Shown here one piece after another: positions 7,186-16,021 of a stretch of 64,000 nucleotides of DNA. The first letter of the stretch is position 1. Each line of letters opens with the position of its first letter. The notes below the pieces were generated by a model. That model did not search any database, was not told the DNA's origin, and saw only the letters and a program-made list of their open reading frames with translations. Source of the DNA: JAZSNA01 sp045536135 (lineage in GTDB: Bacteria; Pseudomonadota; Alphaproteobacteria; CAAHEQ01; UBA3637); the NCBI GenBank assembly GCA_045536135.1, contig JAZSNA010000003.1, positions 47,158 through 111,157 of the forward strand. The letters are read 5' to 3'. The position numbers were made by a program, and so were the translations under genes.

Positions 7186-8703
7186 ATGACAAAATTTTCT
7201 GTTAGAGTATCTGAATTTGAAAAAAGCTCTCTATCACAAAAACAAATAGAGAAAATGTTTTCAATTTTAGAAAAAAAAATAAAAAGATTCCAAAAAGTAA
7301 AATTCTCTCTAATTGAGGAAATGCAAAAAGAAAATTTGAGTTATCGATTGAAAACTATCGGAAAGAATTTTGTAATTGTAATTACGCGAGAACCATCAAA
7401 TGCCGAGGAAATCTGTATAGGATATCCATTTCCAATTCATTCCAGATTAAATAAACTTTCTTCCCCAGAGAAATTCAAAATAAAGTACTTTTTACGAGGC
7501 CAAATTCTTAGAAATGCACAAAAAAGTCACTTTATTAAAAAATTGCGCGATTTAAAATTATCAGTCAATGTATCCGAGTTAAATTCTTTGAAAGAATTTT
7601 CCGAAAAATTATCAATCTGTATGAAAAAACTTAAGCCAGATGTTCTAAATTATATTGATTTATACCATTTTTTGGGTGATTCTTTTCTCAGTACATATAT
7701 GTTAGATGCTTTTGCACGCGATTATTCTATTCCCAAGAAAATAATATACAGCCAAAGCTATAAACACCTAAATGGATTTTACAATGCAAAGCCTTTAGAA
7801 AATCTCGGGCAATCACCAGGAAAAAGTATCTTCATATTCTCCGATTTATTGGATATAGATGATGCTTTTGTTCAAAATTCATTTTTTGACAGTCAAAAGG
7901 ATGGATTATACATTATAAATAGTAGAAATTGTTTTTTTACCAAAGTAGAAAAAAATGTACATGTATTTTCTCTTAAAGGAAAAGAAGACGTCCTATTGAC
8001 TCAAAATAATATTTTTGATTACATGAAGAATTGTATCAGACCTTTTGTAAAGAAGACTTCATTTCCGAATATAAATCCTTTACATAAGCAACCTTTAGGT
8101 AGGATTTATATTAATCCGTATTCTTCTCTAGCTCAAAAATCTTTAACAATTGAGGAAATAAAAAAACTAATAGATCATATTCGGCTTATTATGCCAGAAA
8201 TGGAAATTTATATTCCATATGGATATAATGATTACACAAAAAAATACACTCAAAAAATTAAGGAAAAAGTATCAAAAATCAATTTAATTGAAGATAATGG
8301 TATTTATGACTTATATAAGAGGATAAAAGATAACGGTATTGACCTTGTTATTACTGTTGACACCGCTCTAACCCATATTCTAACAAAATATGGTATAAGA
8401 AACATAGTTTTATATAAGGATGGTTTTTGGGATCAAAAGTCGTTACAATCGTTAGTGGCAGAATCACCCATTGCTTTCTGTAGTCAATATTATTGGCAGT
8501 ACCCGTTTATTTTGAAATGTGAAAATGACATAGAAAAGATATGTGAGTTAATTGGTTTCTTTTACAGGATTTCAGAACGTCCTGTGATTCCAGATTTAGA
8601 ACTCGAGCAATCCTGCTTCAGTCAAGCTACAAACAAAAGAATAAGAAAGATTAGTAACAAACTGGGATGTAATAAGAAATTAACTCAAGAATTTTCTAGT
8701 TAG
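7186..8703 (+). CDS. GT9-like (heptosyltransferase-type) glycosyltransferase
   Basis: This protein has about 505 residues. The C-terminal half has the GT-B fold signature of the heptosyltransferase family: a segment GRIYINPYSS followed by a Lys-rich helix, then DLVITVDTALTHI near residue 400, which matches the VDTGxTHxA motif of GT9. The N-terminal 180 residues are basic and AT-rich and not recognised. I start at the ATG at 7186, preceded by GAAGGG; a TTG sits directly before it. It is the last gene of the tRNA-Phe-led operon and meets the DUF4254 gene tail to tail with an 8-base overlap. Confidence 0.65.
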   Translation: MTKFSVRVSEFEKSSLSQKQIEKMFSILEKKIKRFQKVKFSLIEEMQKENLSYRLKTIGKNFVIVITREPSNAEEICIGYPFPIHSRLNKLSSPEKFKIKYFLRGQILRNAQKSHFIKKLRDLKLSVNVSELNSLKEFSEKLSICMKKLKPDVLNYIDLYHFLGDSFLSTYMLDAFARDYSIPKKIIYSQSYKHLNGFYNAKPLENLGQSPGKSIFIFSDLLDIDDAFVQNSFFDSQKDGLYIINSRNCFFTKVEKNVHVFSLKGKEDVLLTQNNIFDYMKNCIRPFVKKTSFPNINPLHKQPLGRIYINPYSSLAQKSLTIEEIKKLIDHIRLIMPEMEIYIPYGYNDYTKKYTQKIKEKVSKINLIEDNGIYDLYKRIKDNGIDLVITVDTALTHILTKYGIRNIVLYKDGFWDQKSLQSLVAESPIAFCSQYYWQYPFILKCENDIEKICELIGFFYRISERPVIPDLELEQSCFSQATNKRIRKISNKLGCNKKLTQEFSS

Positions 8704-9310
8704 ATTCTTTGTAGAGTTGTGGATTTAGGTTCGGGTCATTGTACATTTTAAAAGAATGATAAAGTTTTATTTGTTTTCTGCCCTCAACACACTCTTTAAT
8801 AAGAGATTTGGTTGCTCTTATTAAATCTTTTTGTTGTTGGGATAGAACCTTTAATTTTGTTTTACATGACATTAGATGGTCAGCTGATACGTCTTTTCTG
8901 ATTGTTTGTTCTTTCATATGATAAATTTTCAAATTTAAAATAGATAATCTATCAATAATCATGCCTATAGTTTCTGTGTGTACAGGCACATTTTGTTTAA
9001 TCTGAGTACAAATCAGAGGAACAAAAATCGTATCTATTTTTTCAAAATAATTCGTGCGTTCTTGGTTTAGTACATCAATTTTTCGTTTGCATTCAACTAG
9101 TTTTTTATCGGAGATGTCTTTTCTTCTCACAATATCTTCCGTATGCCATAATAAATAATTTGAAGCATGATTTGCTTTAACCGTAAGTAATAGACTGTTT
9201 CCACTATACTTGATCGCCTTTTGATATCCAATTTTATGCCAATGCTTAGTTAATTCCGTTTGTTTTAATACGATTGAATCTATTAATCTATATAATTTTT
9301 GCATATTCAT
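8696..9310 (-). CDS. DUF4254 family protein
   Basis: This 204-residue all-helical protein shows the DUF4254 pattern: a WHxED motif, a Lys-rich helix, IIDRLSILNLKIYHM in the middle and FKMYNDPNLNP at the C-terminus. The family's function is not established; members often sit next to GT9 glycosyltransferases, which fits the convergent neighbour. The ATG at 9310 is preceded by AAAAGGAATATAAA. It is transcribed against the upstream operon. Confidence 0.85.
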   Translation of the reverse strand: MNMQKLYRLIDSIVLKQTELTKHWHKIGYQKAIKYSGNSLLLTVKANHASNYLLWHTEDIVRRKDISDKKLVECKRKIDVLNQERTNYFEKIDTIFVPLICTQIKQNVPVHTETIGMIIDRLSILNLKIYHMKEQTIRKDVSADHLMSCKTKLKVLSQQQKDLIRATKSLIKECVEGRKQIKLYHSFKMYNDPNLNPQLYKESN

Positions 9311-9402
9311 TTTATATTCCTTTTGATTTTATCAGTCTTAGATGAACAGTAACAAACAATTTAAAAAAAATCAACTTTTTTTAATGGTTTCGGCTAAACC
9401 TC

Positions 9403-9431
9403 TTGACAATAAAAGATAAAAAAAGTATTCT
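9403..9431 (+). promoter_or_regulatory. Promoter of the iminopeptidase gene
   Basis: TTGACA, a 17-base spacer and TATTCT lie about 27 bases before the start codon. The CCTCTTGACA context is the same as at the rpsF and rpsD promoters of this window. Confidence 0.65.
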
Positions 9432-9457
9432 TAAGGCAATAATCCAAAGGAGGAAAC

Positions 9458-10387
9458 ATGTCAATCTTTGCATTTAAACTTCGAAACCGTTTTATAAAAC
9501 CATACGCAACCGGATATCTGCCCACACAGGATGGACATCAAATTTTTTATCAAGAAGTTGGCAATCCAAAAGGGGAACCAGTCATAGTGTTTCATGGTGG
9601 CCCCGGAAGTCAATGCTATCCATTTTTTGCTTGCACATTTAATCTAAAAAAACAACGAGTTATCATGTTCGATCAACGCGGATGTGGCAAATCTAAATTC
9701 GATAAGCCGCTCTATAAAAATACTTCACAAAATACGATAAATGACGCTATAAGACTTCTGGAACATTTAAATATTTCTGAAAAAATAGTTTGCACAGGAG
9801 GTTCTTGGGGGTCAACATTAGCGATATTATTTGCAGAAACATATCCTCAAAAAGTCAAAAAGATAATTGTAAATTGTATATTTTTAGGTCGAAAAAAAGA
9901 TATAGAAAATATGACGCCGATTGCTTCATATTTTTACCCAGATGCTGTCGAAACCGTTAAGAAAGCTGCAAATGGAAAGGATTTGGATAGATATTATAGT
10001 GAATTGTTAGCTTCAAATAAAAGATCTGACCAAGAAAGGGCTGTCCAGTACTATAAAAAACTTGAAAAAACAGCATGTGATGCCTCTTTGATAGTGGATT
10101 TTTCAAAAGGCGAAATATCCGATAAAGATATTTTGAAATTCCAAATTTTTATGCACTATAAATACAATAATTATTTCTTGAAAGACAATCAATTACTAGT
10201 CAATGCTAAGAATATAAAAAATATTCCTACAGAAATTTATCAAAATCGCTTAGATTTCTGTTGTCCACCATATCAAGCTTATGAATTACATAAAGCTTTA
10301 CCTAAAGCAAAATTCTATCTGATTCCTGATCGTGGACATGGAAGCGATATGCTCTTTTATGAAATGTACAAAAATAATTTGGCGTAA
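9458..10387 (+). CDS. pip: Proline iminopeptidase (alpha/beta hydrolase, family S33)
   Basis: This 309-residue protein is close to the usual length for Pip. It removes N-terminal proline from peptides in the cytoplasm. The oxyanion motif HGGPG is at residues 46-50, MFDQRGCGKS follows, and the nucleophile elbow GGSWGS has Ser116. A late DRGHG supplies the catalytic His. The start is preceded by a strong AAAGGAGGAA site. Its own promoter lies just upstream, so it is separate from the tRNA-Phe operon. The next gene starts 15 bases after its stop. Confidence 0.92.
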   Translation: MSIFAFKLRNRFIKPYATGYLPTQDGHQIFYQEVGNPKGEPVIVFHGGPGSQCYPFFACTFNLKKQRVIMFDQRGCGKSKFDKPLYKNTSQNTINDAIRLLEHLNISEKIVCTGGSWGSTLAILFAETYPQKVKKIIVNCIFLGRKKDIENMTPIASYFYPDAVETVKKAANGKDLDRYYSELLASNKRSDQERAVQYYKKLEKTACDASLIVDFSKGEISDKDILKFQIFMHYKYNNYFLKDNQLLVNAKNIKNIPTEIYQNRLDFCCPPYQAYELHKALPKAKFYLIPDRGHGSDMLFYEMYKNNLA

Positions 10388-10402
10388 TTATAGGGGTTTT
10401 AC

Positions 10403-11320
10403 TTGAAGAAAAATAAAACATACAAAGAAATATGCCTTAGCGAATGTGATAATGGGATAATTGGACATTTTTTATTGTGGGTTTATAAAAAATTTAATTA
10501 TCCCCGTTTTTTATGGACACTTAAATTACGTTATTTAATTTTAGAGTATCTTGCGCGCAAATATGCCCTTTCTTCAATGGGAAAGCATTGTGAGATGCGA
10601 GCAAACTATATAAAAGAACTCTATAAAAATTGTAAAAAAGGACTATTTCCTAAAGGGCATTACACTTACAATAACGCTTTTACAAAGAAATATTTTTCAT
10701 CTAAAAATAGGGGCTCTATTTTCCTAGTTATGGATGTTTTCTTTGATCACAAAAAGAACGTTGAATACGGTAATTATTTATTAGAGGTTTTTGACCCTAT
10801 TCATCGTCTAGACCTACAAAATTTTTACAAGAAATGGGATTCAAATGCTAAAAACATTAATTTTTATCTGTGGCTGGAAAAAAACTATCAGAGCTCACAT
10901 ATCCCGGAAATTGAATACTTAAGTGAATCTGAAAAAAGAAAGTGTGAACTTGTTAATCGTTTAGGAAAACTCTATGAAAAGAGAACAGGCAAACCTCTTA
11001 CCACTGAACCGGATAAGGAATATATATTCATTTTGGATGATCAAAATCGATTGTATGGAATTTATTCTTCAGAGCCTATTCGTCACACATCGCTATCATT
11101 AGGGAAACCAGTAATCTGCGTGGGTGATATTTCTGTTCGAAAAGGACAACTTCTTAAAATATCTTTAGACAGTGGGCATTATCATCCAAAACTTCAGACA
11201 TTAGTAGCTTTTAACAATTTTATTCAAATTCCAAAGAAAACAGTTATAGAATTCTATGATGGTAATATGAAAACATCATCGACATGGAATGTAATCTCAC
11301 ATCAGATTGATATAGTTTGA
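10403..11320 (+). CDS. Uncharacterised protein with an SGHYxP-type C-terminal domain
   Basis: This 305-residue protein has a TTG start (MKKNKTYKE), preceded by TAGGGG. The N-terminal half is basic and helical and not recognised. The C-terminal part (residues about 205-275) has the order IFILDDQNRLYG, IRHTSLSLGKPV, GDISVRKGQLLKIS, SGHYHP. This matches a pattern I know from plant IQ-motif proteins and assorted bacterial effector-like proteins (HHSSFLxGxPVxxAGExxxxxGxLxxISxxSGHYRP). The function of that domain is unknown to me. It shares the pip transcript. Confidence 0.6.
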   Translation: MKKNKTYKEICLSECDNGIIGHFLLWVYKKFNYPRFLWTLKLRYLILEYLARKYALSSMGKHCEMRANYIKELYKNCKKGLFPKGHYTYNNAFTKKYFSSKNRGSIFLVMDVFFDHKKNVEYGNYLLEVFDPIHRLDLQNFYKKWDSNAKNINFYLWLEKNYQSSHIPEIEYLSESEKRKCELVNRLGKLYEKRTGKPLTTEPDKEYIFILDDQNRLYGIYSSEPIRHTSLSLGKPVICVGDISVRKGQLLKISLDSGHYHPKLQTLVAFNNFIQIPKKTVIEFYDGNMKTSSTWNVISHQIDIV

Positions 11321-11345
11321 CTTATAAAACAAACTATTATATAAT
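11317..11345 (+). promoter_or_regulatory. Promoter of the S51-type peptidase gene
   Basis: TTGACT, a 17-base spacer and a consensus TATAAT overlap the end of the preceding gene and lie 33 bases before the start codon. Confidence 0.7.
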
Positions 11346-11378
11346 CTCCATAGCTTTAATAGTAAAAGGAGAGTATTT

Positions 11379-12170
11379 ATGATTAGATATTACTGTAGTG
11401 GATTTGATATAAACAATGCTTTTGGACATGGTCTTGGGGCAATGTTTAAGTCTGAATTAAAAGACACAAAAAGCATTGTTTATATTCCTGGCGGCTATGA
11501 TAAAATTGAAAAGGCAAAAACAAAGTATGTCCCGATTTTTACTGAGCATTTTAGAAACTCTGGAATTGAATTTGAAACAGTACACTTACTTACTCCTGAG
11601 TTAGGATCAAGACGGGCAAACGAGCTGTGTAAAAACGCCGATTTTATTATGCTAATGGGAGGATGTCCATTCCAACAAAAGAAATTATGTGAAAAACTGG
11701 AGATCATGGACCAATTAAAAAACTACAATGGCATTATGTTAGGCCTCAGCGCGGGAGCGATGCTGATGTCGAAACATGTTATAGTTACGCCTTGCAGTGA
11801 GGAGTATCCAGATTTTCGTGTGGAAGATGGTTTAAATCTTGATAGTATATCAATATTTCCACATAATAACACAACTCTACTTGAATATCCGGATAAACTA
11901 ATATCAGGCGATGAAACATATAAAAAATCCGATTTGCTGACCGTATCCAAACAATACGGCCCATTTTATTTATTACAAGATAATCCTAAACCAAATGGGA
12001 CAACAGATGTAAGTGCAATAAAATCTTCCAATGGTAAATTAGAATTTTATACGGAAAACGATGGTAGAATTTGGCTGGTCGATAAAGATGTTCACCTGGT
12101 ATGTGATCCTAAAAAATCACACCACAATAACGAATTATTGCGTTTTGCAGGGATAAAAGAAAGAGAATAA
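11379..12170 (+). CDS. Peptidase S51 / dipeptidase E-like protein
   Basis: This 263-residue protein has the class I glutamine-amidotransferase-like fold with a serine nucleophile: MLMGGCPFQQ near residue 92 and LGLSAGAM with Ser124, the S51 nucleophile context. Relatives include aspartyl dipeptidase PepE and cyanophycinase. It starts after AAAGGAG and has its own promoter. It is the last non-phage gene before the 12.2-44.4 kb prophage. Whether it works with the iminopeptidase in peptide recycling is inference. Confidence 0.85.
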   Translation: MIRYYCSGFDINNAFGHGLGAMFKSELKDTKSIVYIPGGYDKIEKAKTKYVPIFTEHFRNSGIEFETVHLLTPELGSRRANELCKNADFIMLMGGCPFQQKKLCEKLEIMDQLKNYNGIMLGLSAGAMLMSKHVIVTPCSEEYPDFRVEDGLNLDSISIFPHNNTTLLEYPDKLISGDETYKKSDLLTVSKQYGPFYLLQDNPKPNGTTDVSAIKSSNGKLEFYTENDGRIWLVDKDVHLVCDPKKSHHNNELLRFAGIKERE

Positions 12171-12238
12171 AGATCCCCTTTCAATTTTGCTAATTAGACG
12201 TATTACCAAATTATGTCTGAGAATACAAACAAAATCTT

Positions 12239-12433
12239 TTAATTTGTACATAAATCATCGTAAACCACATTGTTTCTATCAATTTGACGGACAGTTTCCG
12301 GGGTGTCATGCTCATAATCCGCATACACCGGTTCGTATAAAAGGCAAAAATCACCGTTTATATTTGTCGTGCAACCGCTTAACGCGCTCAGGATCAGCCA
12401 GGCTATCCCGACTTCTTTTAGCTTTTTGAACAT
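12239..12433 (-). CDS. Rz1-like outer-membrane spanin lipoprotein
   Basis: This 64-residue protein has a signal peptide ending in a lipobox (ALSGC, Cys at about residue 21). The tail YEPVYADYEHDTPETVRQI resembles the conserved tail of small phage lipoproteins encoded beside lysis genes. Its 5' end lies inside the upstream spanin gene in another frame, an 83-base overlap, which is the classical Rz/Rz1 nesting. It would span to the outer membrane with the partner to complete lysis. Confidence 0.7.
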   Translation of the reverse strand: MFKKLKEVGIAWLILSALSGCTTNINGDFCLLYEPVYADYEHDTPETVRQIDRNNVVYDDLCTN

Positions 12434-12572
12434 TTTCTAAGGTTCCTTTCATTGTTTTGACTTGTTCTTTGTGTTTTCCTTTTTGATAGCCCAGCAGGTA
12501 TAAAATTGCTAAACCACCGCCGATAATCCAATATTTAGCTTTATTCCAAGCCGTTGTTATGAGTGTCCACAT
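12351..12572 (-). CDS. Rz-like inner-membrane spanin
   Basis: This 73-residue protein has one N-terminal membrane segment (YWIIGGGLAILYLLGY), then a basic coiled region ending DPERVKRLHDKYKR. The layout is a type II membrane anchor plus periplasmic helix, as in i-spanins, though it is short. It follows the holin gene with a 32-base overlap and contains the start of the lipoprotein partner. Confidence 0.65.
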   Translation of the reverse strand: MWTLITTAWNKAKYWIIGGGLAILYLLGYQKGKHKEQVKTMKGTLENVQKAKRSRDSLADPERVKRLHDKYKR

Positions 12573-12753
12573 TGTTTTTTCCTTTCTTTAACCCAATATC
12601 TCGTACTCCGCTTACGCCAAGCACAATACCTAGTCCCATCAGCAGATATTCCCAATCCACGTTTGGGACACTAAAAAACGGGACAACCACGCAATTGTGG
12701 AATATCCCGTAGCATAAAATCCAACCAATCGTTGGTATCCATTTCCGTTTCAT
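12541..12753 (-). CDS. Three-TM phage holin
   Basis: This 70-residue protein has hydrophobic stretches WIPTIGWILCYGIF, VVVPFF and YLLMGLGIVLGVSGV, then a basic tail. This resembles the small 3-TM holins of phages and gene transfer agents that permeabilise the inner membrane. Its ATG overlaps the stop of the upstream lysozyme-like gene by 4 bases, consistent with a lysis cassette. Confidence 0.7.
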   Translation of the reverse strand: MKRKWIPTIGWILCYGIFHNCVVVPFFSVPNVDWEYLLMGLGIVLGVSGVRDIGLKKGKNNVDTHNNGLE

Positions 12754-13166
12754 AGAAGTGCAATTCCTTTCTGAATGGTTTCGTTTGAATAAGGCTGTAT
12801 GCCGTTTTCGTGCCTGATGATCGCCTTGATAAATACAGTCAAAGTGCCGATTTCGGTCAAATCAACTTTACCATCCGGTGTGATACCGAGCTGAGCGGCC
12901 ACACTTTGGATATAGGCTTGTGTTTGGTTTTCACTCGGCGGAGCGTATCGGCTGATTATCTTTCTTGGCGTATCTAAACCGTATAGTTTTTGGTAATTTA
13001 GCAAAAGTCTTGCCAACGCTCTGATACCATAAACGGCCGATATAAATACACAAAAGGACGGATCTTGTTCTTTCCCGTCCTGTTTTAATCCTAGCCAATT
13101 TTCTCCCCATCTGATGTTTCCAGGGTTATTGTTTCGAATGCCTCTTGGCTGTCGTGTTTGGTTCAT
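12750..13166 (-). CDS. Phage structural/endolysin-type protein (RGIRNNNPGNIR family)
   Basis: This 138-residue protein starts QPRGIRNNNPGNIRWG, a signature of phage proteins annotated as virion structural or lysozyme-like proteins related to phage PRD1 P5/P7-type muralytic enzymes. The stretch PRKIISRYAPPSENQTQAYI is also typical. It lies between a membrane-anchored coiled-coil protein and the holin, so it is the best candidate endolysin of this prophage. The catalytic residue is not obvious from sequence alone. Confidence 0.65.
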   Translation of the reverse strand: MNQTRQPRGIRNNNPGNIRWGENWLGLKQDGKEQDPSFCVFISAVYGIRALARLLLNYQKLYGLDTPRKIISRYAPPSENQTQAYIQSVAAQLGITPDGKVDLTEIGTLTVFIKAIIRHENGIQPYSNETIQKGIALL

Positions 13167-13380
13167 GATGTAAACTCCATATCATTTCTCGTAAATCGTC
13201 AATTTTAGTTTCCAGTCGGGCGATATGCGTCTGAGTTGCATACTCTTTGGCCACCGCTACTTTGAATTCGTTTAACTCTCTTTCAACACTTTTGATTTCC
13301 CTCCGTTGTTCTCCCAGTTTATAAAAAAACCAACCAAAGGCTGGCACACAAATGATTTGTAGGAATTGTATCCAATCCAT
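13126..13380 (-). CDS. Small phage membrane coiled-coil protein
   Basis: This 84-residue protein has a single N-terminal membrane segment (FLQIICVPAFGWFFYKL) followed by a charged coiled coil up to about residue 70. Such proteins commonly sit between the tail tip gene and the lysis genes; the function is unknown. It has a good RBS (AGGAGAA) and overlaps the endolysin-type gene by 41 bases. Confidence 0.65.
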   Translation of the reverse strand: MDWIQFLQIICVPAFGWFFYKLGEQRREIKSVERELNEFKVAVAKEYATQTHIARLETKIDDLREMIWSLHHEPNTTAKRHSKQ

Positions 13381-13389
13381 GTTTTTCTC

Positions 13390-15612
13390 CTATTGATGTA
13401 CTCGGCTATCTTCAATAACCGCTGTTATTTCTACCTTGGTGGAGCGTGGATGTATGCCCGTTACACGTGCAAGTACACTCCATTTATCGGCGGTTCCAAA
13501 GGCAAAATGCGTTCGTTCTGCATCTGTGCCGGTTAAGATGTCAATGTCCGGTTCTTCCGATAAGATAACTTCGGTCGTCAATGCTCCGGGAGTGACGACA
13601 AAAGGTCCTGATAAAGACCCGTTTTTCTTTCGTAATGCCAAATAATGTGTTTGACCTTCTTCAAACTTGACCGGTTCGGACAGGCTTAGTGTCAGACCTT
13701 TCTTTTCCGTCACTTCTCCGCCTTGGCCCCATTTAGCCATATCGTGAGTGATAGCGATCAGATCTCCATAACTCGGCACCAGTCCTTCCAGTTCTGTTGT
13801 GAAGTTGACAATACGTCTGCGGTATCGGTTGGCCAACGCCATATAAGTTGCTTCTCTTAATGCTTGGTCTTTGTTTGTGCATCCAAATAGCTCAACTGTC
13901 GCTGTTTTATCTGAAGATGAACCTTCAAAAGAGCCAACGACTTCGGAGGTTTTCCAAGTCTTTTCCGAAAAATACTGAACACAAACGCTGTCGGCTGTGT
14001 CTTCGGACGGCATCACATATTGTATAGATAGGCTGTTTTTTACAATATTTCGTGGTCCGAAAAGTGCTACAGGTATGTTTTTCGGCTCGTCCCGGACGAA
14101 ACGAACAATACCACCTTGAATAAAAGGAATAGCTCGTCCAACTCGGGCTGTTCGGGATAAGGCTTCATAAACCGTCAGTTTGCTATCAAACACGCCGTTA
14201 AAGGTATCGCCTCGGCTGTTCCACGTCTGGTCAAGGTTATAAAGAGCTTGCAGATCTATGGATTTATCAGCAAGTCCGGCACCGTATGATGCTCTTAAGA
14301 TATCTGCCAACACCCAAGCCACAGAACGGGTCGCTACCGGCGATGACCACCCGGAAGTCGGAGACCAAGTAGGCAGTTTTCTTGTGACGATACAGTTGAC
14401 CATACGTGACGAACGCTGTGATAAGTTATCGGTGGCACGCATCGTAATGGCAAGCAATGTCACATTCCCGTAGTCCTTATCCGATACGATGTAGCCTTTG
14501 GCTGAACCCCAACGAATTTCATGTCCGGCACGTGAAGATGTGTCTTTGGCATCTAACCGGGTAGCTCGGACCTCATATCTGCCGGTTGTTACCGAATAGG
14601 TATAGGTTTGATACATAGCGTTATGGTTATTGCTTGTGATACTTTCTGTTCCAAGGGTTACCCAGTCACCCAGCGCTTTATCTTCATCATCTATTCGTCT
14701 GGCATCGATACGCCATTGAATGGTTTTATTGGCCATGGTTCCATTGTCGTTTGCGTAATAACAGCCTCGTTGAAATGCCACATCAATTTCAATTTTATTG
14801 ATAACGCTTTCGGTCGGGTTTAACACAAACGGACCACAAATGGTATCCTTTAACAGTTCCTGACCGGCCACTTCATTGGAAGTTACCACATCTTCTTCAA
14901 AAAGCGTGTTTTTACCTCCGGGTGGAATGATTTGATAGGTTATTTCTTCAAATGAGCTGATCGGCGTGTCCTCAATTCGTATCTGTTCGACATTGTATTC
15001 GCCTTGACCTATGCAATGAAGCTGATAGACGTATTGCTCGTTGTTTGCATATTTATAATAAGGCTGACTGGCAAAATCCGGATATATCAGGTGGCGGCCG
15101 TAAATAACAGGGATTGGATTACCAAGGCGAGCCTGATTACCTTGCGCTTGTAAGGAATAAGTCGGACTTTGAGTCAGGCTTGATGTTGTCATTCCATTAA
15201 GCGATGCTTTAGGTGTTGGCACAAAGGTATTAATTAAAATTCCGCCACCGACAGAAACAGCCGCCGCAGCAACGCCACCCCAAAAGGCACCATAAGCAGC
15301 TCCCACAGCACCGCCTGTATAAACAGTAGCAACAATTAAGGCCACCGTTAGAACAATTTGCAAAGGGTTTGAACTTTTGCCTCCACCACCCTGTGGCAGA
15401 GCTACAAAACTAACCACCGCTTTTTGATGTAGAGTAATGTTCCAGTCTTTTCTGAGTTTTGCCACACCATCAACCAAACAGACTGTTGGTCGGCTTAAAT
15501 CAATTTTTTGCTCTTTAACGATTTGCCAAACGGTTTGTTTTCCGGGCAAGGCTTTGCTTATCCGTCCCTTGTTTGGATTAAACGGATTTGTTAGATAATT
15601 AAAATAAACCAT
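13390..15612 (-). CDS. Tail tip / host specificity protein J-like
   Basis: This 740-residue protein has an N-terminal beta-rich region, then a Gly/Ala-rich hydrophobic stretch (residues about 83-130, with GGAVGAAYGAFWGG), and the conserved IPVIYGRHLI region. The remainder resembles the central-fibre J proteins that determine host range in lambda-like phages. It is shorter than lambda J (over 1100 residues), which fits with separate tail fibre genes nearby. It follows the NlpC/P60 gene by 4 bases. Confidence 0.85.
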   Translation of the reverse strand: MVYFNYLTNPFNPNKGRISKALPGKQTVWQIVKEQKIDLSRPTVCLVDGVAKLRKDWNITLHQKAVVSFVALPQGGGGKSSNPLQIVLTVALIVATVYTGGAVGAAYGAFWGGVAAAAVSVGGGILINTFVPTPKASLNGMTTSSLTQSPTYSLQAQGNQARLGNPIPVIYGRHLIYPDFASQPYYKYANNEQYVYQLHCIGQGEYNVEQIRIEDTPISSFEEITYQIIPPGGKNTLFEEDVVTSNEVAGQELLKDTICGPFVLNPTESVINKIEIDVAFQRGCYYANDNGTMANKTIQWRIDARRIDDEDKALGDWVTLGTESITSNNHNAMYQTYTYSVTTGRYEVRATRLDAKDTSSRAGHEIRWGSAKGYIVSDKDYGNVTLLAITMRATDNLSQRSSRMVNCIVTRKLPTWSPTSGWSSPVATRSVAWVLADILRASYGAGLADKSIDLQALYNLDQTWNSRGDTFNGVFDSKLTVYEALSRTARVGRAIPFIQGGIVRFVRDEPKNIPVALFGPRNIVKNSLSIQYVMPSEDTADSVCVQYFSEKTWKTSEVVGSFEGSSSDKTATVELFGCTNKDQALREATYMALANRYRRRIVNFTTELEGLVPSYGDLIAITHDMAKWGQGGEVTEKKGLTLSLSEPVKFEEGQTHYLALRKKNGSLSGPFVVTPGALTTEVILSEEPDIDILTGTDAERTHFAFGTADKWSVLARVTGIHPRSTKVEITAVIEDSRVHQ

Positions 15613-15616
15613 TGTT

Positions 15617-16021
15617 TTAACTTTCTTTCACTCGGTAATAACTGTCAAGGTACCAACCGCAGGTGTTTAATGAGCGGACATTTTGGAATACAACGCCGCT
15701 ATCCCGAACACAGTGCAAAACACCACCGCCGTCTATGTCTAACCATAACCCGGCATGAACGGGATTTTTGGATTGTCTCATCAAAACAACATCTCCGTTG
15801 TGAGGTGCCGGCACTTCAATAAAGGCTTGAAATGCCAAATCCACCTTAAAGGCGTGCAGGACATCTCTTAAATTATTCGGATTAATGTTGACCGGTGGCA
15901 CATCATGGCCAAACTCGTGCAACAGCACATAACGGACAAAGCCCCAACAATCAAAACTGTCAGGGCCTTGTGCTCCGGCGATCCATGGTCGCCCGATATA
16001 CTTTAATGCAAAATGTGTCAT
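15617..16021 (-). CDS. NlpC/P60 tail assembly peptidase (gpK-like)
   Basis: This 134-residue protein has FDCWGFVRYVL with the catalytic Cys and NPVHAGLWLD with the catalytic His, the NlpC/P60 papain-like pair. In lambda-like phages it sits between the L- and J-type tail tip genes, exactly as here, and may cut peptidoglycan during DNA entry or act in tip assembly. It overlaps the upstream gene by 4 bases. Confidence 0.88.
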   Translation of the reverse strand: MTHFALKYIGRPWIAGAQGPDSFDCWGFVRYVLLHEFGHDVPPVNINPNNLRDVLHAFKVDLAFQAFIEVPAPHNGDVVLMRQSKNPVHAGLWLDIDGGGVLHCVRDSGVVFQNVRSLNTCGWYLDSYYRVKES

